Source: Athripsodes cinereus (taxonomy: Eukaryota > Arthropoda > Insecta > Trichoptera > Leptoceridae). Taken from it: a DNA stretch of 64,000 bases. Below are positions 11,816 through 22,660 of the stretch, in pieces. How positions within the stretch are numbered: the first letter of the stretch is position 1; each line of letters begins with the position of its first letter. Where the stretch lies: the NCBI GenBank assembly GCA_947579605.1, contig OX388314.1, positions 17,977,982-18,041,981 on the forward strand. The letters are read 5' to 3'. A program made the translations under genes and the position numbers. The notes under the pieces were generated by a model. The model did no database searches. It was not told the origin of the DNA and saw only the letters and a list, made by a program, of their open reading frames with translations.

Positions 11816-12050
11816 ACTGATTTTGTTTTCACTAAATGAGTAAAACTCCATTTTTAAATCAAAAAATTTATAAGTAAAAAATACTTAAGAGTTTTAAATT
11901 TCTTTATTTATCAGTTACACGTGTTTCGGGTTGCAAGCCCATATTCATACTCATATGATGTATGAATATGGGCTTGCAACCCGAAACACGTGTAACTGAT
12001 AAATAAAGAAATTTAAAACTCTTAAGTATTTTTTACTTATAAATTTTTTA
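11816..12050. mobile_element. Palindromic insert with 13-bp target duplication (Penelope-like?)
   Basis: The 235-bp insert is flanked by ATGTCTTAATGTC at 11803-11815 and 12051-12063. Its main part is a perfect inverted repeat of 90 bases (11861-11950 and 11960-12049) around a 9-base spacer, plus 45 bases of single-copy sequence on the left. Each arm contains GGGCTTGCAACCCGAAACACG, resembling the stem II and GAAA part of hammerhead-like motifs in Penelope-like element termini, which often insert as inverted or tandem partial copies. The family assignment is inference. The duplication and arms are seen directly. Confidence 0.75.
11861..12049. repeat. Perfect 90-bp inverted repeat, 9-nt spacer
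   Basis: The left arm 11861-11950 is the exact complement of 11960-12049. The lack of any mismatch implies recent origin or gene conversion between the arms. A transcript through it would fold into a long hairpin. Confidence 0.95.
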
Positions 12051-12518
12051 ATGTCTTAATGTCTCTCCCTCCCGATAACAGGCTCTGCATCTATCCGAAA
12101 TATTTTGTTTCATTATAAATTTAGAATAATTGTTTGTGACTATTACTTGGTCTTGAATGGTTATTATTATTATTATTGGACAATATTAAAGTGTCGTTTA
12201 CGTGCCGAAGTACCTCAAGGACACTGTACAATTCATAAATTCTAGGACATTACATCCACGTCATATTATAAATATAGATAAATAGGTACATAGATAAATG
12301 AGAAATCTTGGATACATAAAGGTATCCACGTCAGAAGTTCCATACTACATTGAGTTACAAATATTTTAGATACAATATGTATCCACGTCAATTATGAAAA
12401 ACAGAATACAATATTTAAAGTCAAGAATGTAAAACAGAATGCAATATTTAAAAGTAATTGGTAAAATAAAAAGTTTTTAGGTCCCTTCTGAATGTCTTAA
12501 GATCTATATTCATCCATT

Positions 12519-12640
12519 CATATCATTAAAGCATTTTCCACGGGTGGAATAGCCAGCGAATGAATTGCAAGTAAAAAAACAGTCCTTTTCGTGCCAATAA
12601 AAGCTAAGACACTCAGAGTTGGAGATGTTAGAAGAACATC
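12519..12640 (+). repeat. Dispersed ~130-bp repeat copy (diverged)
   Basis: It shares CCACGGGTGGAATAGCCAGC, CGTGCCAATAAAAGCTAAGA and CACTCAGAGTTGGAGATG with the family. Confidence 0.55.
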
Positions 12641-15199
12641 GAAGATGTTTAGTTAAAAGATTCCGCATACGGGGGCTACTTCAACCGGACAGCCCTTCAT
12701 GCTGTCTAATATGGCGTATCCGGTGTAAACATAATTTGATTGGTGTAGATTTTTACAAAAAGAGAAGTCCCCGCATTTTCACGCTATACAGTTAATCAGT
12801 GAGTCTCCTTCAATAAAAACATGATTTTTCTTGAACGGGAAAGGAGCGGGATACCTATTTTTGACATTACAATTTTTGAATAGCGCTGAAGTAGAATATA
12901 CCTACCTACTTTCCACACAAAATGCCTCAGTACATTATATTCCTACTGCCTACTTAGTGCTATGTATGTAAATGTGTTAGTAACCATCCTATAAATCCAC
13001 ACAAACAATCACAATATAATACACAACTTGTGTACGTCGCAGGCTTTTCAAGATACGAGTATTTTCAAACTATAACCTAGATTCATTTAAAACTATTACT
13101 GAATTTAGGATCAATATATCTTTTTAAATTTATGATGAAGCAGTTAAGGATATGATCCTTATCCTTCGTCACTGACGAAGATACATTTATCAGAAGGAAA
13201 AAGAGAGATAATTGGAAGTTCGTCTTACCAGGTAAAATGATCACTCGAGTATACGGCTTTATACTTTTATTTAAAGAGTTAAATGGTAAGTTCCAATTAA
13301 TTCAATATAACATAACGCGAAGAAAAAAGGAAGGTACTAATATATAATTCGCACTAGTTAAGTTCCGCACCTGTGGAGATTTCGAAAGAGAGTGAGTCTC
13401 CCCCCGCTCCACAGGGCCCTCCAAGGCGGAGGTCAATCCCGGTGACAACACTTTATGTATTGTCACTAGGGCTGTTTTACTTGTGATAACAATTTTTAAG
13501 GAGGTATCACACCCACTACAATGACTTATAGAATTTTCGTCAATGAAATATTCTTTGAGTATTTGAAATACGAGCTAATTTATATTATGATATGACATTT
13601 ATGCAATACTTATCGTTATAGAGAAAATGACTAATATATTATAGAAGAATTGATTTATTCTTATAATGTAAATATTGTGTCTTAAGAATAATTTTAATTA
13701 ACAAAATAAGCTAATCTTCATTAATAAAAAAAAGTAAGAAATTGTTTATCAAGGGTTACTACTTAAGAAAAAGCACGTATTAAAATGACAAACGCACTAC
13801 CAACAAGTTAGCTTTCTCATAAAAAAGAGGGATTATTTTCGAAAGCCTTACAGACATCTATAATAAACAAATACACTTATTATAATAATATTATGGTTAA
13901 CGCTTCAAACAAAGCTTATATTGAGCACTTACGTTAGGTACGTTTACCAAAACAACTACATAATAATGGGTACAATGTTAAAATATAATACATGCAGAGG
14001 TAAAACGCGTGTACCTACGAATTATTATACTTAGATATACTTTATTCAACAATACACCTACATATACATTATTCACGACTTAAGATGACAACACCGCATG
14101 CGACATTATTATTATCATTAACAGATTTTTATTAATATTTTACTACTTATTATATTATTATTATTCAGCGCTGTAATTACTTAATATAGTAGTTCCCTTT
14201 ATTATGTGTCTGTAATCTACACGTGAAAAGAAATGACTCATGATATTTAAATATTTATAAAAAAAGTTTATACTATATGTATGTGAGGCAAGTACATATT
14301 ATTTAATATATTATGTAAATTTAAAGAATTTTTTACAATTTATTGTTTTAGTTTATTCTAATATATTTCAAGGTTTTATTTTCATTATTATTTTAAATAG
14401 ATTAGAGTCGCATGACCTCACTCATTATAAGTATCAACCTTATTTTAATTTTTCGTAACGTAATGGTTTTAGCTACCTACCTTTTGTAAAAACGTAAGAA
14501 AATACATATATGAATAATATGTGCGAAAAAAACTACAGTTTCTCGTGTATCTCTATACTGCGAGTATTGTGATTTTTTAAATCCTAATTCATTCGCAGCA
14601 AACGAATGAATGGACTCATAAAGAATGGAATAGGTGAGTGCATAAACAAAACTTGAGGCTTCATATATTGTTCGTAAAAGATATATGTCCTACATATACA
14701 TAATGATTTGTATGAAAGGGTGATACTATGGCCATAACATCCAACGGGATGAGCCGCCATAAAAAAAACAATATAATATTATATCCTATCATTCGAAAGT
14801 TACCGAATTCAACTCTCGATATTTTTCTCGATTTTTTCTATTTTTAGCCAAGAAATCAAATTTTCCCAATAAGTTCTAGTTATGCAATACTATGCTTTAC
14901 CGTCATGCCTTATCTCAAGTAAGATAGGTAGAGTAGAGAGTAAGCATATTTATTAAGTTTTTATATGGAATGTGGTTACAAACACGTATTTAGGTATTTT
15001 TCAAATACATATAAATAATTATGTAATATTGCTGTTTCTTTCATTTGCAACTTTCTAGTGTTTTAGAGTATTACATATTCATCCATACTAGACAAGTTTA
15101 CTGAGAGGAAAAATAATAACCTCTAGACGAATTCTCAAGCATTGAGCCCATTTTGGGACTTTACAATTATCCAACTGTGTAAATAAATAAATTATATCA
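12641..15199. other. No gene seen
   Basis: AT-rich DNA containing the G+C block at 13370-13450. No frame longer than chance expectation and no tRNA or rRNA features were recognised. Confidence 0.45.
13370..13450. other. G+C-rich unexplained block
   Basis: CTCCCCCCGCTCCACAGGGC, CTCCAAGGCGGAGGTCAATC and similar words form an 80-base G+C-rich island with no coding frame I can recognise. It may be a fragment of an old element. Confidence 0.3.
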
Positions 15200-15410
15200 G
15201 ACCTCACATATGGACACCAGATTTGTATGCTCACGAGAACGTGAGATCAAGATTACAGGCAGCAGAAATGCGGTTCCTCAGGGGAGTGGCTGGTGTGTCA
15301 TTGAGAGACCGTATAAGGAATACGTATGTTCGTGAGGCTCTCAACGTGGAACCAGTACTCCTGCATATAGAGAGGTTCCACCTATCTATTCAGTGGATAG
15401 GTTCCTATTA
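15200..15410 (+). pseudogene. Non-LTR reverse transcriptase C-terminal fragment
   Basis: The frame contains RSRLQAAEMRFLRGVAGVSL followed by RDRIRN and a VREALNVEP stretch. This is the conserved region after the polymerase palm and thumb in RTE/L2-like non-LTR retrotransposons. Similarity ends near 15408, where the expected WFGH motif decays into SIQWIG and AT-rich DNA. Both ends are missing. Confidence 0.75.
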
Positions 15411-16258
15411 TTTACATACATTTATATATAATGTATACGTATTGCTAGCCTTCAAACTCATCCATGGTCTGTTCGTTGATATTGAGTTGGAATCACTAGG
15501 AATCGACGTACTTGTTTTTGAGGTATTTTTTTGAATAATAATTATGAGGTTAAGTTTTTCGACCACCATTGTATCAAATTAATCTCGTTATTTTATTCTA
15601 GTAGGTATGTATTTTATTATACATTAAAAGTTATATAATTCATGTTATATTTGAGAGAGAACCATACAAATACCAAATACCTACAAGTATGTTTAGCATG
15701 CGTTTTTAGCAACAACAAAAAAGCAAAAGGACTTGAACATGGATTATTGCTCATTGAATATAGAATAGTCTAGCCAATAAAGGGTCTAAAATGAAAAACG
15801 AAAATGATTTCCAGAGTTAATCTACAAGAAGAATATAGACTATAATAATATATATTATCACACCGAGAGTTATGCACAACAAAAACTATGGCAATCTCAT
15901 TATATCTATCAACATCCAGTGTGCTGGCAACATTTTGCTTATTACATATGCATGCAATACTATGCAACTTCATGTAAAGAAAAATATCTCTCATGGTATG
16001 GGCATATATTTGTTTTAGTTTTCCCACAGCAAAAGTGCAATTAAAAAGACATCATTATTTGAATGAAAAGTTTCTTAAAATGTATTATAATGGTATGTTC
16101 ATTGTAAAATGTAACATTTTTGTGCCGATTTTCACAGGTAACAAACTTTTCATGGTAGGAGAAAAGAGAATTAAACTTCTTCTTTTTTTTTATTAAAAAA
16201 CTCATAGATCAATACGACTAGAATTAATATTTTAACATGGAACTGAGATCAATAATAA

Positions 16259-16304
16259 TATGGTGTTTCGTCCTCTCTGCCCACCCTATATGGAATATAG
16301 CATG
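16259..16304 (+). mobile_element. Remnant of LINE C-terminal end
   Basis: The codons read approximately WCFVLSAHPIWNIA, matching WRSVLSAYPTWDTA at the end of the better-preserved fragment at 60384-60602. Only about 45 bases remain. Confidence 0.5.
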
Positions 16305-16396
16305 TTAACATCAAACATGCTTCTGACGAAAATACTTACGATAAAATGAGGATATTTGACCAATGTTTCTAATTTTTTGCATATAAAGGAATCATG

Positions 16397-16654
16397 CACT
16401 GAGAAAAATATTAACGAAATTTCACAACGAATCATTGGTACGTACTATCAGATTAGGACCAGAGATCGTACACACGATTCACTAGTACGAATCTATAATA
16501 TTAACTCTTCGCAAACAACTCGTTAGTAAATTTACCAACAATTTGTTTGCGAAGAGTAAATGTTATAGATTTGTACTAATGAATCGTTTGTACTATCTCT
16601 GGTCCTAATCTGATAGTACTTAACAATGATTCGTTGTGAATATTTTTCTCAGTG
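16397..16654. mobile_element. CACTG-ended foldback MITE
   Basis: The 258-bp element starts CACTGAGAAAAAT and ends with its exact complement. Inverted similarity continues through nearly the whole element, including a near-central ACTCTTCGCAAACAA with its complement at about 16543-16557. A TG dinucleotide flanks both ends, which may be a 2-bp duplication. CACTG ends and short duplications fit the CMC (CACTA/Mirage/Chapaev) superfamily. Its arms match the left end of the longer element at 38438-40131. Confidence 0.75.
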
Positions 16655-17463
16655 TGTGAGTATTAAGAATTTCTGAAATCGGATCTCGTGTTTTGGTGTA
16701 TATTGTACATATTATGTATAGGTAATAGTAGTTTTAGCGACATGGTATTATCATTTATGTCATCTCACGTACTGTCGATTATATATATACCAAATTAAAT
16801 ACAGAAATAACACATATGCGAATGAATTTGTATTTATTTAAATATTGTATTGTACAATATTTAAATATTGATAAGACTTTAATCACCGTGTTTTTACTAA
16901 TTTCCTCTGATTTCGCTGTTTGTATAATATGTATTATAATTACTTATATGTAGAGTTTATGAAAATAGGCCAAAGTATAATATTGTATTATTCAAACCAA
17001 ATCCGGCGCCAATAACATCAGAAATAGATACGAGAACGTCTCTCTTTTATAAAATAACTACTGACAGTATGGTAGTGCATGCCAACTTCTTGTAACAGTA
17101 AGTACATAATAATATTAATAATATAAGCCTCCATGTAACTTTACATTCAATAAAAGTAGGACACTGTGGACTGTAATAAGTAGGATGATTAAATCCGCTT
17201 TTTAGGTACCTACCCATAAATAGTATTATGTATATGCTTATATAAACGAAGCTCAGAATATAAATAACCTTTATTTATATACACCATCATGACCTCTCTC
17301 TTGTGAAGTACCTTCCCGTATTGTGATTATTTGTTTATAATTTTTTTTTTTATTTTTTTTCTTTATTAACACAACAGCACATAATATGTAATAAAAATCA
17401 TAATAACAAAAAAAAATATAAGGCCAATTACAGTGTTATACATATATAAAACAAGAATACAAC

Positions 17464-17508
17464 GAGAGAGAGAGAGAGAGGGAGAGAGAGAGAGGGAGAG
17501 AGAGAGAT
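17464..17508. repeat. (GA)n microsatellite
   Basis: About 45 bases of GA dinucleotides with a few GGG interruptions precede the RTE end at 17588. Confidence 0.95.
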
Positions 17509-17587
17509 TAATATTATAATGCTTTTGTTTTTAGCAGTTTGAAATTATTGATATCGATCATATATTATTGTTTTAACTATTTAGAGA

Positions 17588-17712
17588 GAGAGGGACATGA
17601 ACTGTGGCTCATACGTAGAGCTTAAAAGACTGGCTGAGAATAGGGAGGAATGGAGAAGAAAAACCAAACTCGTTGCAGACCAATCCAATGGATTGTAACT
17701 AAATATATATAT
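17588..17712 (+). mobile_element. RTE 3' end, second copy
   Basis: This short copy repeats the last 105 coding bases and the TATATA tail of the element at 1489-1965, including the codons for ADQSNGL before the stop. It follows a (GA)n tract and an AT-rich spacer. Only the 3' end is present. Confidence 0.85.
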
Positions 17713-18242
17713 AACTATTTACTACACACCAACATATTTCACTATCTGAAAAGTTTATTTTGTTCATTGATTTTATAATTCCCAATATTGTCATTTATAG
17801 TTAACATATATACTTACCATGTGTACATATATGAAGTATGTAAACATTTATTGTTTTAGGCCACTGTGCAATATAATAATTATGATGAATCAATAAATAG
17901 TATGACTTTTATCAATGTTTTAATACATGAGATCAGCTCAATTTTAAAGGATTGAATTATGGATACTTACTGTGTGACATATTATTATAAAATGTGTCCA
18001 TCAGTTGTATTACTCTTAAATGAAAATATCTTTCATTACTGGCGAAAAATATTTAGGACTTTTCATTTTCTTTGCACACAAATCAGCTCATGAAGGTTAA
18101 GTTACCTTACATATACATTAGGGTGCTTCTTATTTGGCCGAAAAAAAAATTTTTTTGAATTTTTCAAGGGACACCCCATTTTTTTGTTCTATGCTATAAA
18201 TAAGCGCTACCGATTTTTTTTTCAGATTTTTTCAACAAAAAT

Positions 18243-18256
18243 TAGGGGTCGCTACC
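18243..18256. repeat. Subterminal inverted repeat of hAT element (left)
   Basis: TAGGGGTCGCTACC is repeated as its exact complement at 20930-20943. Paired subterminal motifs are usual transposase-binding sites in hAT elements. Confidence 0.75.
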
Positions 18257-18380
18257 ACGAGAAAAAAATTTAATAAGTATAAAAAAAAAACAAATTTATT
18301 TCAATCAATTTTTTATGTATTTTTTTTTATAATCAAATACTACAGCCATTTCAAGATTAACAAAATATTGAAAACATAAA

Positions 18381-20631
18381 TTAAAACAATAAAAGTGATG
18401 ATTTTTTCGTGTTAGGACACTTTTTCCGATATTCTTTTACTATCAATAACAGGTACTGTTTCTGATTTTCATCGGTGGTATGTAATTTGTTGTACTCTTC
18501 CATAAGTGCAACTCCTCTTTCTGCAATGTCATTAACAACTTGCATGCCGTATACTATAGCCTTATTGGCTCGGTAAATGTTATCCTTACTCCAAGTTTCC
18601 ACGTCAGTCTTCAAAAATTCAGATGACATTCCAGTTAACTCGAAAAATCGGTATGTATTGCTTGTCACGAAATCTTCAAGGTTTTTGTTGATAATCAAAT
18701 CGCTTTCTAAGGTTTTTCGTTCAGGACAATCCTCTAATCCTTCATTGCTTAACGCTTTTACCATTTTCTTTTTAGTTTGTAATGTCACTTTGTCGTCGAA
18801 AAAGGCTAAGCCCACAAGTTCTTCTGATAAGTACCACAACTGACCCATTAATTTTTTCAAGCTCGCTTTTGATATTTGTTCATCGATTTCCTCGTACAGT
18901 TTGAGATCTTTTAAAAGCTGCAAATCATTTCGCGGCGCAGACGGTCCAGAAGGTGCTACAAACCAATATTTAACATAGACGCGAACTGTGAATACGCAAA
19001 TATCGAATATTCCCTTTTGTTCTCTTTTGGACATCTGGAATTGATCTCTGAATAAGAATATTTTCAAAGAATAAATTGCTTTGGCCATCCACCGAGCCCG
19101 GTGTAAGCCTGCGGGAGCTTTAAATGATGTAGGCTTTTCTAACCTTCCTCCCAAAAATCAAATGACAAGCTGTAAAAGTTCTTTGTAGTCGTCTCTAGGT
19201 TGATACACCGTCAGTTGTTCTTTGGCAAAAGTAATTATCTTATTTGAAATACTTTTGAAATCTTTAGATAACGATTTATCAGTGAAAACTGATTTGTATT
19301 CGTCTTGATTTATATTCATCCAAATGCTTCTAAATCGCTTAAAAATCAAAATATCAGGTCCACTGGAAGGGCTCAATGCTAAGAGCACGACTGCTTCGAG
19401 AACTATTTCAAGTATATGATGACGACAAGCAAGCCAGAGTAGATCTTTTTCAATTTTTTGCTCCAACAGAACGCAAGCCCCATTTCTGTGACCTGTGTTG
19501 GACGCCGTTGTATCAAAACACATGCACTTAATCTTTTCAATCAAATCCCAAGATAATATTGTTTCGAAAACAGCTGCTGCAGTTGCTTCTCCTGTTCCTC
19601 GGCTTAATTTCGGCACGGCAAGAAGTTGATTAACGCTCTGACCCGAAACTAAAATAGGCAATCTGTCTACAACTTCATGACCAGAAATGTCTTCAATCAT
19701 TTTCCCATCCCAGTGAACGGTGAGGGGAACTTCCGGCCTAAATTCCGTCTTCAAACATTGCGCTATTTTCTTTCTATGGTGAATTCGTTGGCGACGAATA
19801 GACGATGAGTTTATGCTGTATTTGGATGGGTCACAGCCGGCACTTTTAAGCGCAGATGTTAAAACAACAGCTGCTTTCCTATCACTTAACTTAGCGACGT
19901 CAAGACTAACAGCTAATCGGTCGTCTATAATTTTTTTTCTGGCGCGTTTTAATGGTGGAGATACACGAGAAGAAGGTCCCGGTTGTGGCGACATTGTAGA
20001 GCCCTCCTCACTGCTACTGCCCATTAAAGACGAAGAAGAAGATTCAAGAATGCATTTTTCAGTTAAAATTTTCACACTTGCCTCCTCACGCATTTTTAAA
20101 ATTTTTAGGCGCTCTTCCTTTTCTTGTGCTTCAGATATTTTTTTGCGTATTTCTTATCTATATTCCGATTTTCCCTGATCTATTCTTTTTTTGCGCTAAC
20201 AGAAAATTCTTGTCTTCTTCGATTTTAATGATTTCCAAAGCCCTAGCATGAGCTATGTCGAAAAGTTCTTCTATTTCAATTTGCCATCTTGTCTCTTTTA
20301 GTTGTAATGTTACAGTCCGCTTTGCTGTATTTTCTTTGTTCTTTTTTAAATATTGCCAATGCTTGAAATATTTAAGTATTTTCTCCTTTACGTGTTGTTT
20401 CTTCGTAGTGGGTATGCTCGCTTTTTCCCATACAATCATAACATCTCTGGTAGTATAATCCGCTGAAACACTATTGTTTTGTTTTCCTTCTATTTTATAA
20501 TAAAAAAATAATTTCAAGACTTCTTTAATTGATGGAAGCTTCGTTTCTACTAGGACTGGAGATATCTGTCCAATTAACCACACGTCTGTTTTACTTCTAG
20601 TAAATGTTACACGACTACTTGTAGATGCCAT
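18381..20631 (-). pseudogene. hAT-like transposase, broken by a frameshift and a stop
   Basis: Three consecutive minus-strand frames form one transposase of roughly 750 residues. The likely start is the ATG at 20631 (MASTSS...). The first part reads to a TAG at 20158-20160. Coding continues in another frame just below that point, so a small indel lies near 20153-20160. The second part contains FDTTASNTG (19496-19516), which fits the second catalytic aspartate region. About 70 bases further on is CRHHILE (about 19410-19430), like the CxxH motif of hAT enzymes. An in-frame TGA at 19158-19160 separates this from the third part, which reads HRARWMAKAIYSLKIFLF and runs to 18381. The lesions make it non-autonomous. 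I recall similar proteins in aphids and other insects. The superfamily call rests mainly on the 8-bp duplication. Confidence 0.85.
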
Positions 20632-21063
20632 TATGGTATGTATAAAAATAACAAAAAAATACGCGAACTCTAAAAATCGTGCGTGCGGTCGACTTGCAAG
20701 TGTTTTTGACACTGAATGTGAATTTCAGTGTTGATCCAGGGTTGATGTTACGGGTAGCGGGTGGTGAGGGAGGGCTGTTAGCCCCCCTTCTTCACTATAT
20801 TATACGACAGCAGGTACGCAGAGATATAGTTTTCACTTTACCTTTGTGGTGATTTGAAGTATATGTATTTTTTATAAAATTATTATACCTACCTATACGA
20901 AATACCAAATTATTAAATATTCAACATCCGGTAGCGACCCCTAAACCATGCTTAAAAAATCTGAAAAAAATTGTAAATTATTTTTTTATATAGGAGAACA
21001 AAATAACAGGGTGTCCCGTTAATATTTCGAAACTTCAATTTTAAGAAGCACCCTAATATACAT

Positions 21064-22240
21064 ATATATAAATGTTCTTTGCAAATGTGATATAATCATT
21101 ACACTTAAAGTTATGAAAAGCGATCGAATAAGAGCTCATACTAGTTTTGTAAATTACTAAGTGGATATATTCTCTTCAGAATCAAAGTTCCACTGTATTA
21201 TATTCGGTAGGTTACAGAATTATCATTATAACTCGAGTGATGAAAATATCAATTAGTCTAATGGAGTTTCTAGAAATTATTCTCGATAATATACTTGGAA
21301 AATAATAATAATAATACATGGGTTTGTAATAATATATCGTTATATTGAAACAAACATTCATATCTCATATACTTACACATCTATTGTTTCTATGAAGAGT
21401 TACGTGATATGTATATAAAACTGATTTTTCATACTCCTAATGTTCACATCTACTATTTATCTTGCGACATTTTATCTTCTTTATTTGAAAAGGTAGACTA
21501 ATAATAGTAATGAAAACGTCATTTGAATTTAACTACACGCAACAGTATATCAATTGCGCATAAAATGGAAAGCCTCAAAACATTGCACGTGTCGTTTGTC
21601 CCAAGTGTTCAACTCGCAAATAATATGGTCCCTACATTAGGTACAAAATCCATATTGACAGCATTGAGTAGGTTCAGAAACATTTTCATTGAATCTTATC
21701 GTATCGTGCAGGTAAAGCGAGATATCTTAATAATTGTTGTCAATATCGCATAACTCACATTAATCTGGACAGTTTGCACAATAGATGTATTATGGCCGAT
21801 CTATCTCTTCTTCATAAGTAAATCATAGCGTAGCGACTACATCATCATTTAACTTTTACACTCCAAATCCTCGTCTCCGTAGCAACAATACATTCTGAGT
21901 TAGAGTTCACAGTTATCGGCCACCTGAGCCCAGTAACGCTACTGTGCAGATTATACAACATTTTAAATGAAAATATGATGGCAGGGGTTAACGTTTTTGA
22001 CGATTCGTTAACTAAATTTAGGAAGAAGGTGAGACATAATGTGGAATCACTAACTTAGTCTATTCCGAATAATTCATTTTTCATCCATTGCATGTAGCTG
22101 TTTATCGTACGTATTTGGTGCAAGATACGCTAGATATTCGACAAGGGATTATTGAATCCTATTATCGTAATGCTGGGAACTCACTTTAGCTGTGACTGGA
22201 ATATGTTTTAGATTTTTTTATAGTGTTTATTATTAAATTT
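21064..22240. other. No gene seen
   Basis: AT-rich DNA right of the hAT element. A 76-codon frame at 21523-21753 shows no recognisable family. Confidence 0.45.
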
Positions 22241-22350
22241 TATTTATCTAGTCGTGCATGCGGTAGAAACTCTTAATTGGGGCTTTGGCCAGGTCTTTTT
22301 GTGTTGTATTGTCTGTTTTCTATAAGTGTCCCTTAAAAAAATATGTCTAC
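22241..22350 (+). mobile_element. LINE 3' end fragment, TTAATTGGGG family
   Basis: It contains GTAGAAACTCTTAATTGGGG, followed by CTTTGGCCAGG and TGTGTTGTATTGTCTGTTTTC, matching the minus strand of 34965-35090. It has no clear tail. Confidence 0.45.
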
Positions 22351-22660
22351 GAAAAAGGTGGGTTTATCTTAAAGAGTAGTTTGCACCAACATTTTTGGTA
22401 AGTGGGCGCTAAATCTAGAGTGCTCCCTCGGGGCAAGATTTCTCGCTTTAATGCAACATTAAATCCTGTTTGTGCAGGTACGTGTCGTTATGGAGATTCA
22501 TACCTCCAGGTACGACACGAGGTAAGAGTAATTTATAAGCCATTTAGGTATGTAACTCGGTGTGTGGGATGATCCCCATTGCAATCGAGTAGGAGGTCGC
22601 AAAACATCAATATAGAATGTTACTGTCAATTGGACGCAAACATCCCAGGATCGTTAACAT

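Larger units (their letters stand above)
11263..12162 (-). pseudogene. Non-LTR retroelement pol C-terminus, split by an insert
   Basis: Read on the minus strand from about 12162, the frame encodes IQDQVIVTNNYSKFIMKQ and then CRACYREGETLRH. It is interrupted at 12050-11816 by a palindromic insert and resumes as TLRHILSGCSLLSGTDYL, forming a CxxC...HxxxxC finger. It continues to ANRPDIVLVDRRCRK, an in-frame TAA at 11536-11538, then IIDITIP, VPIVLSVNGLIPKSL and MQKAVLLSSTRIVRRLL, ending at TAG 11263-11265. Apart from the insert and one stop the frame is intact. I recall this domain order in many insect retroelement proteins but cannot name the clade with certainty. Confidence 0.82.
16655..18110. 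other. AT-rich spacer with microsatellite and RTE end
   Basis: The spacer holds the (GA)n run and the RTE end listed separately. A short ATTTAAATATTG inverted run occurs near 16837-16870. Nothing else is recognised. Confidence 0.45.
18119..21055 (-). mobile_element. hAT-like DNA transposon, nearly full length
   Basis: The element is bounded by perfect 14-bp terminal inverted repeats, TAGGGTGCTTCTTA at the left end and its complement at the right end. It is flanked by an identical 8-bp target duplication, ATATACAT, at 18111-18118 and 21056-21063. Inside, the subterminal motif TAGGGGTCGCTACC (18243-18256) is repeated inverted at 20930-20943. An 8-bp duplication with TAGGG-type ends is the classical hAT signature. 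The 2937-bp body carries a broken transposase gene on the minus strand. The intact ends and duplication mean the insertion is fairly recent, and it could still be mobilised in trans. Confidence 0.9.

Noticed and set aside
15770..16027. 85-codon minus-strand gene
   Set aside because: AT-rich frame with no motif and no supporting signals.
18577..18843. Plus-strand frame inside the hAT element
   Set aside because: It is antisense to the transposase frame and shows no motif of its own.
19813..20178. 121-codon plus-strand frame inside the hAT element
   Set aside because: Antisense to the serine-rich N-terminal part of the transposase.
18381..20712. Three separate host genes
   Set aside because: The two downstream frames are in the same phase separated by a single TGA, the upstream one is joined by a small indel, and all lie between transposon ends.
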